Assembly (NCBI GenBank): GCA_947588835.1
Contig: CANPZS010000009.1
Coordinates: forward strand, 1 to 58,480
Direction of reading: 5' to 3'
Origin: an uncultured Bacteroidales bacterium
GTDB taxonomy: Bacteria; Bacteroidota; Bacteroidia; Bacteroidales; UBA932
Length of the DNA: 58,480 bases
The notes below the pieces were generated by a model, which was given only the letters and a program-made list of their open reading frames with translations, made no database searches and was not told the origin of the DNA. How positions within the stretch are numbered: position 1 is the first letter of the stretch; the number at the start of each line of letters is the position of its first letter. This document shows, one piece after another, positions 17,448 to 24,873 of the stretch. The position numbers were made by a program, and so were the translations under genes.

Positions 17448-17486
17448 GTCTTGAAATAAGTCCGATAAAGATACTAAAATAATTCA

Positions 17487-17494
17487 TATCTTTG
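17487..17494 (+). promoter_or_regulatory. -7 promoter element of lnt
   Basis: TATCTTTG, matching TAnnTTTG, lies six bases before the lnt ATG. If the start is correct the transcript would be nearly leaderless. No -33 TTTG is found at 19-21 bp. Confidence 0.45.
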
Positions 17495-17499
17495 TCAGG

Positions 17500-19107
17500 A
17501 TGAAAGATGAAAAGAAAATAATGGGGCTGCTCGTCCTGCTTTTCGCGACGTTCATGTCCCTGCCTTTCCTCGTTCCGCACTGCGGCTTCACCGCTCTTTT
17601 CGGATTCGTCCCGCTGCTGTGCATGGAACGCATCGCCTCCCGCTGCGGCATCCGCCGCCTTTGGCGCTGGCATTTCCCGGCTTTTGTGCTGTGGAACGCC
17701 TTGACTACTTTCTGGGTGTGCAAGGCTACCGTAGGGGGCGGGATATTCGCGATAGCGGCCAACGCATTGCAGATGTCCCTTATATTCGGCGTTTTCCGGT
17801 GGAGCAGGAAATATCTCCGCGGGGCCCTGCCTTATGTCCTGCTGGCCGCCTTGTGGATTGCATGGGAGCGCCGTTACCTGACCGTGGGACAGATATCGTG
17901 GCCGTGGCTCGTTCTCGGAAATGCTTTTGCAGGCGACATAAGGCTCGTCCAATGGTACGAGTTCACCGGCACGCTCGGCGGGTCGCTGTGGGTATGGGCC
18001 TCCAATCTCGCAATCTTCGGTCTCATGGCCTCTTTGTCCGGAGGCGGGTGGAACGCCTGCGGGACGAAGGCGCGTATCGCCGCCGTCGCGGCTTCGGCTG
18101 CGGCCGTCTTCGGTCCGGCGATATGGTCCGCGCTGCTCTGGGCCGGATTCCGCGAAGACGGGGAAAGCGTGGAGGTGGCTGCGCTTCAGCCCAACATAGA
18201 TCCCTACAGCAAATTCACCGCCATGACGCAGGATACGCAGGATCTCATATTGTCAGGACTTATGGAGGACGCCCTGAAAGGCGCGGACGGCGGCCGAGTC
18301 ATTCTGGTCGCCCCGGAGACGTTCACCCGCAACGTCATAGTCGGCCGCATGGGAGAGAACCGTACGGTAAGGCGCTTTTCAGAGGAACTGGGCCCGCATC
18401 CCGAGGCGTCGCTCGTCATGGGGGCGTCTACATACGAATATCTGTTCAGTGAGGGAAGGCCTTCCCGGACGGCGCGCCGCGTCTCGGACGGAGTGTGGAT
18501 CGAAACCCACAATTCGGCCTTTGTGGTCGACGGGAACGGCCCAGGGGACATCTATCACAAGTCCAAGCTCGTGCCTGCCGTGGAGATGATACCTTATCCG
18601 GCCATCTTCCGCCCCATAGACGATCTTCTCGGCGGAGTGATGGGCCGCTGCACGGGGCAGGACAGCATAAGCCTGCTTTATCCCGGAGGGGTGCCGATGG
18701 GCTGCGCGATATGTTATGAATCTGTCTACGGGGAGTTCTGCGCGGGATATGTCCGCGCCGGCGCCAAGGCGCTCGCCGTCATCACCAACGATGCATGGTG
18801 GGGGAATACGCCGGGCTATATGCAGCATCTGAGATATGCGTCCCTGCGTGCCGTGGAAACGAGAAGGGACATAGTGCGGTGCGCCAATACGGGCATTTCA
18901 GCCATCATAAGCGCAAGGGGAGAGATCCTGGCCCGCACCGAATGGTGGAGCAGATGCACGCTCGCGGGGAAAATCCGCCTTAACGGCGAAGAGACATTTT
19001 TCGTCAGGTACGGCGACATCGCGGGACGTGTCTGCACGTTTTTGGCCATACTCTTGATCGCCGCGGCCGCGGTGCGCAGGTTCGCGGGTCCGCCGCTTTT
19101 TGAATAA
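17500..19107 (+). CDS. lnt: Apolipoprotein N-acyltransferase
   Basis: A 535-residue inner-membrane enzyme that adds the third acyl chain to the N-terminal cysteine of lipoproteins. Several membrane helices fill the first 220 residues. The nitrilase-like domain follows, with catalytic Glu in APETFT, Lys in YHKSKLVPAVEMIPYP and Cys in CAICYES; VITNDAWWGNTPGYMQH is the diagnostic family motif. Mature triacylated lipoproteins are the substrate of Lol-type export, which fits the LolC/E-like permease at 34.3 kb. Confidence 0.93.
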   Translation: MKDEKKIMGLLVLLFATFMSLPFLVPHCGFTALFGFVPLLCMERIASRCGIRRLWRWHFPAFVLWNALTTFWVCKATVGGGIFAIAANALQMSLIFGVFRWSRKYLRGALPYVLLAALWIAWERRYLTVGQISWPWLVLGNAFAGDIRLVQWYEFTGTLGGSLWVWASNLAIFGLMASLSGGGWNACGTKARIAAVAASAAAVFGPAIWSALLWAGFREDGESVEVAALQPNIDPYSKFTAMTQDTQDLILSGLMEDALKGADGGRVILVAPETFTRNVIVGRMGENRTVRRFSEELGPHPEASLVMGASTYEYLFSEGRPSRTARRVSDGVWIETHNSAFVVDGNGPGDIYHKSKLVPAVEMIPYPAIFRPIDDLLGGVMGRCTGQDSISLLYPGGVPMGCAICYESVYGEFCAGYVRAGAKALAVITNDAWWGNTPGYMQHLRYASLRAVETRRDIVRCANTGISAIISARGEILARTEWWSRCTLAGKIRLNGEETFFVRYGDIAGRVCTFLAILLIAAAAVRRFAGPPLFE

Positions 19108-19129
19108 TCGGAAAAAGATAATATCTTTG
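19099..19129 (+). promoter_or_regulatory. Promoter of tRNA-Gln and the DJ-1 gene
   Basis: TTTG at 19099-19102, a 19-bp spacer, TATCTTTG at 19122-19129. The -33 element overlaps the last codons of lnt. The tRNA begins 12 bases after the -7 element. Confidence 0.8.
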
Positions 19130-19140
19130 CCAAGGATTTC

Positions 19141-19212
19141 TGAGGTATGGTGTAATGGCCAGCACTAGGGATTTTGGTTCCCTCAGTTCAGGTTCGAGTC
19201 CTGATACCTCAA
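19141..19212 (+). tRNA. tRNA-Gln (anticodon TTG)
   Basis: Acceptor TGAGGTA pairs with TACCTCA. The anticodon loop TTTTGGT between GGGA and TCCC gives anticodon TTG. The T arm has GGTTCGAGTCC. Length is 72 nt; CCA is not encoded. The DJ-1 gene starts only five bases later, so the tRNA is probably cut out of a shared transcript. Confidence 0.95.
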
Positions 19213-19216
19213 CGAT

Positions 19217-19786
19217 ATGAAAGGCATCAACATTTTTCTTGCGGACGGATTCGAAGAAATGGAAGCGCTTTGCACTGTGGACGTGCTGAGGCGCGGGGGA
19301 GTTTCCGTCCGAACCGTTTCCATTGATGAAGACAGCCGGGTGAGAGGCTCGCACGGCGTTTATGTCACGGCCGATGCTTTGTTCAGCGGGCTTGATGTGT
19401 CCGATGAAGGCACCGGACGGGAGGACATCATGATTTTCCCCGGAGGAATGCCCGGAACGGCCAATCTTGCCGCCGACAAGGCCCTTATGGGCGTCATGAT
19501 CGGCCACTATGTGGCAGGCGGCTCTGTGGCCGCCATCTGCGCGGCTCCCGGTCTCGTGGCTTCCAAGCTGCCCGGACTGGAGGGGAAGCGCTTCACATGC
19601 TTCGACGGTTTCGAGGATGTTCCGGTGTCCAAGGGTGCGATATTCACCGGAGAGAGCACCGTCACCGACGGCAGGCTCATAACCGGCAGGGGAGCCGGAC
19701 ACGCCGTCAATTTCGGGCTTGCGCTGCTGTCTTTCCTGAAAGGGGATGAGTGCGTCGCCCAGGTGCGCGGCGGCCTGATGCTTTGA
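19217..19786 (+). CDS. DJ-1/PfpI family protein
   Basis: A 189-residue flavodoxin-like protein of the DJ-1/YajL type. It has the conserved Glu in GFEEME (13-15), the nucleophile elbow AAICAAPG with Cys108, and FPGGMPG at 74-80. Relatives act as glyoxalases, deglycases or redox chaperones; the exact activity is debated and not readable from sequence. It follows tRNA-Gln directly and converges with alr, seven bases apart. Confidence 0.88.
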   Translation: MKGINIFLADGFEEMEALCTVDVLRRGGVSVRTVSIDEDSRVRGSHGVYVTADALFSGLDVSDEGTGREDIMIFPGGMPGTANLAADKALMGVMIGHYVAGGSVAAICAAPGLVASKLPGLEGKRFTCFDGFEDVPVSKGAIFTGESTVTDGRLITGRGAGHAVNFGLALLSFLKGDECVAQVRGGLML

Positions 19787-19793
19787 TCCTTTT

Positions 19794-20894
19794 CTATTCC
19801 GTCACTATACGTTTTACCCTCGACGGGACTGACACCATTATTTCATAGGGAATGGTGCCGAGCTTGTCGGCGAGTTCCGACACGTGAGGATCCTCTCCGA
19901 AGACGGTCACTGTATCCCCTGGCGCCGCGTCGGTGCCGGTGACGTCTATCATGCACGTATCCATGCAGATGTTTCCTATGGTGGGCACTTTGTGTCCGTT
20001 CAGCATGAAGGAGGCGTTGCCGTTGCCAAGCCTCCTGTCTATGCCGTCAGCGTATCCGGCCGATATCGTTGCAGTCCGCACACCGTCGTGCGGCGCCTTT
20101 CCCATGCGGCCGTAGCCTATTGTCTCTCCTGCGTGCAATGTCTTTATCTGCAATATCCTGCACTTGAATGAAGCCGCAGGGCGCAGTTGCGTGCCGGGGA
20201 CGGCGCTGATGCCGTAGACGCCTATGCCGAGGCGCACCATGTCGAACTGATATTGCGGAAATCTTTCTATGCCGGCCGAATTGAGAAGATGGCGCAACGG
20301 CCTGTAGCCTGTCCTCCCGGATATTTTTTCGTAGTTTTCGATGAAAAGCCTCGCCTGGCTTTCGGTGAAGGCGTCCTGCCCTGGATCTTCGGCGGCGCAC
20401 AGATGGGAATACACGGATCTTACCTTTATCTGTCCGCAGGATGTCAGGAAATCGCCGAGTCCGTCGACTTCATCGGGGCAGAAGCCGAGCCTGTGCATGC
20501 CGGTGTCGAGCTTTATATGCACCGGATAGCCTTCGATGCCCTTTTCCTTCAGCACCGCGCAGAATGCCTTGAGCATCTCCAAGTCCGGAATTCCCGGCTC
20601 AAGGCCGTATTCTATCATGTCTTCGAAACCGTCCCTTCCGTCGGACAGCACGATGATCGGCAGTCTGATGCCTCCTTTGCGTAGTTCCGCACCCTCGGCG
20701 GCGCAGGCGACGGCAAGGCAGTCCGCCCCGGCATCTTCCATCAGTCCGGCGAATTGCACGGCTCCGTGCCCGTACGCGTTGGCCTTTACGAGTACGAGCA
20801 TCTTCGTTTCAGGACGCAGCCGCCCGCGGAAATGCCGGAAATTCCCGATGCAGGTGCTCCGGCTGATCTCCAGTCTTGTAGAATAATCGTTCAT
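19794..20894 (-). CDS. alr: Alanine racemase
   Basis: A PLP enzyme making D-alanine for peptidoglycan, about 366 residues from ATG 20894. The PLP lysine is in VKANAYGHG (Lys37). The catalytic tyrosine is in SAGYADGIDRRLGNG, and the phosphate-binding and C-terminal beta domains (ICMDTCMIDVT) are normal. Starts at 20900 and 20936 are also in frame; 20894 is preferred because a -7 element ends at 20904, which would make the mRNA nearly leaderless. Confidence 0.92.
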   Translation of the reverse strand: MNDYSTRLEISRSTCIGNFRHFRGRLRPETKMLVLVKANAYGHGAVQFAGLMEDAGADCLAVACAAEGAELRKGGIRLPIIVLSDGRDGFEDMIEYGLEPGIPDLEMLKAFCAVLKEKGIEGYPVHIKLDTGMHRLGFCPDEVDGLGDFLTSCGQIKVRSVYSHLCAAEDPGQDAFTESQARLFIENYEKISGRTGYRPLRHLLNSAGIERFPQYQFDMVRLGIGVYGISAVPGTQLRPAASFKCRILQIKTLHAGETIGYGRMGKAPHDGVRTATISAGYADGIDRRLGNGNASFMLNGHKVPTIGNICMDTCMIDVTGTDAAPGDTVTVFGEDPHVSELADKLGTIPYEIMVSVPSRVKRIVTE

Positions 20895-20903
20895 ATTCAT
20901 GTG

Positions 20904-20911
20904 CAAATTTA
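20904..20911 (-). promoter_or_regulatory. -7 promoter element of alr
   Basis: Minus strand TAAATTTG matches TAnnTTTG. The nearest upstream TTTG is 14 bp away instead of 19, so the -33 assignment is poor. Confidence 0.4.
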
Positions 20912-20945
20912 TCATTTCATGCTGACAAATTTTCATATTAATCGT

Positions 20946-20953
20946 TATTTTTG
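20946..20953 (+). promoter_or_regulatory. -7 promoter element of the YugP-type peptidase gene
   Basis: TATTTTTG matches TAnnTTTG, 53 bp before the ATG at 21007. No matching -33 TTTG is seen. Confidence 0.45.
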
Positions 20954-21006
20954 TAGCAGGCGCGCTATTTGAATATGAAAGTGCGTGATTTTAAATTTTC
21001 AAGAAT

Positions 21007-21681
21007 ATGATTTGGCTTATAATGATAGCTGTGATGGTGCTCAGCTTCATAGTGCAGCAGACTTTGCAGTCGAGATTCACCAAATATTCCAGAGTGCCGC
21101 TGCGCTCCGGACTTTCCGGCGCTGAGGTCGCCCGCAAGATGTTGCACGACAATGGCATCACTGACGTGCAGGTGCTTTCTGTCGGGGGTACGCTGACGGA
21201 TCATTACAACCCTCAGACCCGTACCGTCAATCTTAGCCGGGACGTGTACTACGGACGTTCGGTGGCCGCTGCTGCCGTGGCGGCGCATGAGTGCGGACAT
21301 GTCGTGCAGCATGCCATGGGATATGCTCCTCTGAAGCTGCGCACGGCGCTGGTGCCCGTGGTGAGCTTCTCCAACAGCATGGTACAGTGGGTCCTGCTGG
21401 CGGGCATACTGATGATAAACGTGTTTCCCTCTCTGATATGGATAGGAATTGGCCTGTTCGCGATGTCCACCGTTTTCAGCTTCGTGACGCTGCCGGTGGA
21501 GATGAATGCGAGCGCCAGGGCCGTTGAATGGCTCGACAGTACGGGAATCGTGGACTTTGAGACGAGGCCGCAGGCCGAAGACGCATTGAAATGGGCCGCC
21601 TATACTTATGTGATAGCGGCCATAGGTTCGCTTGCAACGCTGCTTTATTATATTTCCTTCGCAAACAGCAGGAGGAACTGA
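21007..21681 (+). CDS. Zinc metallopeptidase, YugP family
   Basis: A 224-residue membrane protein. An N-terminal membrane helix (1-20) precedes the zinc site HECGH (His94, Glu95, His98) and two further hydrophobic segments (about 118-160 and 200-220). The arrangement matches the membrane-bound neutral zinc peptidases represented by Bacillus YugP, whose substrate is unknown. The 3' end overlaps the convergent TSCPD gene by 34 bases. Confidence 0.88.
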   Translation: MIWLIMIAVMVLSFIVQQTLQSRFTKYSRVPLRSGLSGAEVARKMLHDNGITDVQVLSVGGTLTDHYNPQTRTVNLSRDVYYGRSVAAAAVAAHECGHVVQHAMGYAPLKLRTALVPVVSFSNSMVQWVLLAGILMINVFPSLIWIGIGLFAMSTVFSFVTLPVEMNASARAVEWLDSTGIVDFETRPQAEDALKWAAYTYVIAAIGSLATLLYYISFANSRRN

Positions 21682-21986
21682 CCTCTTAATTTGATGGCTC
21701 TTAGGATGCGGGCCAGCTGGTCCGGACATGATGTGCCGCGGAAATTGCAGTCTATGCCGTCGAGGTGTTCGATTGCGGCTTCCGCGGTCAGTCCTTCAAG
21801 GAGCCGTCCGACGGCCTTGAGGTTGCCGTTGCATCCTTTTTCGTAGATTACGTTGCGGAGCCTGCCGTCCGCCACGTCGAAGTCAATCCGCCTTGAACAT
21901 ACGAGTGCGCTCGGTATGGCCGTGACGTGGCGTATTCCGTCAGCCGACGTTTCGTCGCGAATTATCCTGAAATCTTCTCCTGCCAT
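21648..21986 (-). CDS. TSCPD domain protein
   Basis: A 112-residue protein with the GCNGNL motif (about 61-66) and the diagnostic TSCPDQLAR near 86-94. The domain also occurs at the C terminus of some class II ribonucleotide reductases, but free-standing versions have no known role. The cysteines could bind a metal. The stop lies inside the end of the YugP gene on the other strand; the start is three bases after the upstream small-protein stop, so those two are likely cotranscribed. Confidence 0.8.
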   Translation of the reverse strand: MAGEDFRIIRDETSADGIRHVTAIPSALVCSRRIDFDVADGRLRNVIYEKGCNGNLKAVGRLLEGLTAEAAIEHLDGIDCNFRGTSCPDQLARILRAIKLRGQFLLLFAKEI

Positions 21987-21989
21987 ATG

Positions 21990-22220
21990 TCAAAATAATG
22001 TAGGGTGGTTTTCGTCCAGACCCGAAAGTATCTGCTCCATAATCATTTCGCGCAGCATGGTGGTGCGCGCCTTTATGCGGAAGCGGCGGCAGTATTCGTC
22101 TATCGCCGCTATTTCCTTGTCGTTGAAATAAATGACCTTCCTGTTTCTTCGGATGAGGGAGTCTTTCTGCTTGTCGAGAAAGGCAGGGTCCACTCCGATT
22201 ATTTCCTTTTTCTTTTTCAT
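21990..22220 (-). CDS. Small conserved hypothetical protein
   Basis: 76 residues: a lysine-rich start (MKKKKEIIGVDP), then RRNRKVIYFNDKEIAAID and a helical C terminus (TTMLREMIMEQILSGL). The strand followed by two helices (VIYFND, EIAAIDEYCRRF) resembles a ribbon-helix-helix fold, so a DNA-binding or antitoxin-like role is possible but unproven. ATG 22220 has GGA upstream; a TTG at 22250 would overlap the previous gene. I recognise it as the kind of short protein kept across Bacteroidales. Confidence 0.65.
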   Translation of the reverse strand: MKKKKEIIGVDPAFLDKQKDSLIRRNRKVIYFNDKEIAAIDEYCRRFRIKARTTMLREMIMEQILSGLDENHPTLF

Positions 22221-22246
22221 ACGGAATCCATGTCGGGCCAGGCGGC

Positions 22247-23728
22247 TCAATAATCGGCGATGTCTACATATTTGCGCGTTACCGTGCCGTCCGGGGCCGT
22301 CTCGATCGCGAATGGGAGCGTTGAAAGGTCGAACGCATCCAATGCGGCTTCCGCGGCCGCCGGATATTTTTCGGACAGGACGTCCATGTCCACGAGGAGC
22401 ATTTTCATCCTGCGCCGGCTTCTGTCGGCCTGCAGCCTGTCGGCGGCCGCAAGCATTTCCCTACAGTTTCCGCATCCTTTCGTATAAAAAACGATAAGGG
22501 ACGGATGCCCTTTCAGCCTGCCGGTGCTGAACATCCCATTGCGGGAGCGCCTGCCTTTTTTCAGGGTGCCGTACAGTTCGACGTCCGGAACGGGAGCCCC
22601 GTATGGAGCCCTGTCCAATAGGCTTTTCAGCATGGAGGCGAAGCCTATGACCTTAAGGCTGTCGTTTTCGGAGGTCCATACTCCGTTGTCGGCCAGTATG
22701 TATTTGTCTATATAGGCTCCGGTGGCCTGCCTGTAGGCCTCTCCGCCCATGCCGGCGAGGAAATATAGCAGGTCTCCGCCCATCCTGCGGAAACTTTCCC
22801 GGTCGCCCGAGCCGAGGGTGCGCGACGCTATGTAGTCCGCCGTTTCCATTATGTCGTCCGGGTCCGGATTGTCTCCCAAGGCCGAGAAAAGCGTCTTGAA
22901 CATTCCGGCCGACGCTTCGCCGCCGTAGTCGTAGTTCTCCCTTTCGTCTATGACGCGCAGCAGCATTTCGAGGGCTTCGCTGTCCAGCCCGCGCCCGAGT
23001 ATAGTGCCGTCCCTGTCGATAAGGAACAGTCCCGGAGTCCGTATGACTCCGTATTTGCGCTGGAAATCGGATTCGGCGTCCGGATCGATGAAATGTCTCG
23101 CATTGCCGCCCTTGAAATGTGTTCCGGCATATTCTTTCCATGCATCTTCGTCGGTCCCGGTGCAGACGGCGTACAGGTCGGCATCGTATTTCCCGCCGTC
23201 CATAAGCGCTTCGAGCATGATTGTCTCCATTTTGCACGAGGGGCATTCCGTATCGTAGAAATACAGCACCGTCCTTCGCGGCAGAGCGTCCCCGAACAGC
23301 GTCACGGTCCCTGCGCCGAGTTCTTCCAGCCTTATTTCGGGAGCCTTCATCCCGATGAGCGAACTGCGGTTGAATTCGGCGAATACCCTTGCGTTCATGA
23401 GGTCTATGCCGCTTTTCATCTTGATCCTGCCGGAAAGGAACCATGTGTCGGCCACGTGCACGGCCACCGCGTCGTCTCCCATTATCTTCGATTCTAAATA
23501 GTGCCCGTATATCCTGAGCGCCACGTGCTGCATTATGACGGAGTCCCTGCACGATTCGATGAGGAAATCGCATTCTTCGTTCTGCACTGCCGCCGGCTCC
23601 CCGGCGAGGGCCGCGAAATATTCGTCCAGCCTGGCGTCGAGCGCGGAAAAGCGGAGCGAATCGGTGTCCTGCGCCGATATCCGGATGCAAAGCGGCAGAA
23701 GTACCGCGACGAACAATGCCTTTTTCAT
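22247..23728 (-). CDS. Secreted protein with two thioredoxin-like domains
   Basis: 493 residues with a signal peptide (KALFVAVLLPLCIRISA). A helical N-terminal region precedes a TlpA-like thioredoxin domain with CPSC (Cys162, Cys165; TVLYFYDTECPSCKMET) and the cis-proline element RTPGLFLID. A second, shorter thioredoxin-like domain at the C terminus carries CGNC (Cys419, Cys422) and a STLPFAI cis-proline element. Both look catalytically complete, so it may relay electrons or act on disulfides in the periplasm. Its ATG overlaps the coaD stop by one base (TGATG). Confidence 0.8.
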   Translation of the reverse strand: MKKALFVAVLLPLCIRISAQDTDSLRFSALDARLDEYFAALAGEPAAVQNEECDFLIESCRDSVIMQHVALRIYGHYLESKIMGDDAVAVHVADTWFLSGRIKMKSGIDLMNARVFAEFNRSSLIGMKAPEIRLEELGAGTVTLFGDALPRRTVLYFYDTECPSCKMETIMLEALMDGGKYDADLYAVCTGTDEDAWKEYAGTHFKGGNARHFIDPDAESDFQRKYGVIRTPGLFLIDRDGTILGRGLDSEALEMLLRVIDERENYDYGGEASAGMFKTLFSALGDNPDPDDIMETADYIASRTLGSGDRESFRRMGGDLLYFLAGMGGEAYRQATGAYIDKYILADNGVWTSENDSLKVIGFASMLKSLLDRAPYGAPVPDVELYGTLKKGRRSRNGMFSTGRLKGHPSLIVFYTKGCGNCREMLAAADRLQADRSRRRMKMLLVDMDVLSEKYPAAAEAALDAFDLSTLPFAIETAPDGTVTRKYVDIADY

Positions 23729-24198
23729 CAGAGAGTCACTCCTTCGGGTATGAACGCGGAGTAGTCTCCGTGATGTTTCAGGATGTCCCTTACGGCCGAG
23801 GATGAGATATGCGCGAATTCCTGGGCCGTAGGGATTATTATGGTCTCGATTTCGGGGGCGAGGCGCCTGTTGGCGTCGGCTATCGACCTTTCGGTCTCGA
23901 AATCGATCATGTTGCGCACGCCCCTTATGATGTGGCGGATGCCGAGTTCGCGGCAGGTGTCCACCGTGAGGTTGTCATATTTGATGACGGATACGCCTTT
24001 CAGCCCCCGGGTGGCCTGTCCGATGATGCCGATGCGCTTGTCCATGTCGAAGAATCCGCGCTTGTCCTGGTTGATGCCTACGGCCACGATCACCTCGTCG
24101 AACATGGTGAGCGCCCTTTTGAGGATGTTCAGATGTCCGGAAGTGAAAGGATCGAAAGAGCCAGGGAAGATGGCCCTGCGTATCTTTGTCTCTTCCAT
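23728..24198 (-). CDS. coaD: Phosphopantetheine adenylyltransferase
   Basis: A 156-residue enzyme for the fourth step of coenzyme A synthesis, joining 4'-phosphopantetheine to AMP. It starts at MEETKIRRAIFPGSFDPFT; 84 in-frame codons upstream overlap ung and are spurious. The TSGHLNI sequence is the nucleotidyl-transferase HxGH-type motif, and RGVRN and the C-terminal ISSSAVRD motif are typical. It sits between ung and the thioredoxin-like gene in an operon. Confidence 0.95.
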   Translation of the reverse strand: MEETKIRRAIFPGSFDPFTSGHLNILKRALTMFDEVIVAVGINQDKRGFFDMDKRIGIIGQATRGLKGVSVIKYDNLTVDTCRELGIRHIIRGVRNMIDFETERSIADANRRLAPEIETIIIPTAQEFAHISSSAVRDILKHHGDYSAFIPEGVTL

Positions 24199-24203
24199 TG
24201 CGG

Positions 24204-24872
24204 TCAGAGCCTCCAGTCTATGGAATCTTTGCCTTCGCTCGTGAGGATTGCGTTGGCCTGTGAAAAATGCCTGCATCCGAAGAACGCGCCTTTCGCCAGC
24301 GGGGAGGGGTGGGCCGCTTCGAGAATATGATGCCTGGTGGTGTCTATGAGCGCCTTCTTGCTGCGGGCGAAAGCTCCCCAAAGCATGAACACCACTCCGT
24401 CGCAGTGGTCGGAGATATATCTTATCACGGCGTCGGTGAACTCCTGCCATCCTATCCTGCCGTGCGACGTCGGCTCTCCGGCCCTGACGGTCAGTACGGA
24501 GTTGAGCAGCAGTACGCCCTGCCTCGCCCAGCTTTCGAGGTTGGCCCGTCCGCTCATCTCGATGCCGAGATCTTCGTGTATCTCTCGGAAGATGTTGCGG
24601 AGCGACGGCGGGGCCTGCATTCCGTCGGGTACGGAAAAAGACAGGCCCATGGCCTGTCCGTATCCGGGATACGGGTCCTGCCCGAGTATCACCACTTTGA
24701 CCTCGTCTACCGGGGTGAGTTCGAAAGCCTTGAAAATCTGTCCGCCGGGAGGGAAAATCTTTCTTCCTTTGGCCCTTTCTTCATGCAGGAAGCGGACGAG
24801 GGACTCGAAATACGGCTTCTCGAATTCGTCTTTCAGGGCTTCCTTCCAGGATTGTTCTATCTTTACGTCCAT
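24204..24872 (-). CDS. ung: Uracil-DNA glycosylase, family 1
   Basis: A 222-residue base-excision repair enzyme that removes uracil from DNA. The water-activating motif is GQDPYPG (64-70, Asp66) where the family usually has GQDPYHG. The Ser/Pro motif and the leucine-loop HPSPLAKGAFFG near the C terminus are intact. Length is standard. It lies one base after the lon stop on the same strand and five bases before coaD, so the three are probably cotranscribed. Confidence 0.95.
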   Translation of the reverse strand: MDVKIEQSWKEALKDEFEKPYFESLVRFLHEERAKGRKIFPPGGQIFKAFELTPVDEVKVVILGQDPYPGYGQAMGLSFSVPDGMQAPPSLRNIFREIHEDLGIEMSGRANLESWARQGVLLLNSVLTVRAGEPTSHGRIGWQEFTDAVIRYISDHCDGVVFMLWGAFARSKKALIDTTRHHILEAAHPSPLAKGAFFGCRHFSQANAILTSEGKDSIDWRL

Positions 24873-24873
24873 A

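Noticed and set aside
23728..24450. 240-codon version of coaD
   Set aside because: The first 84 codons lie in ung in another frame and have no CoaD similarity; the enzyme starts at 24198.
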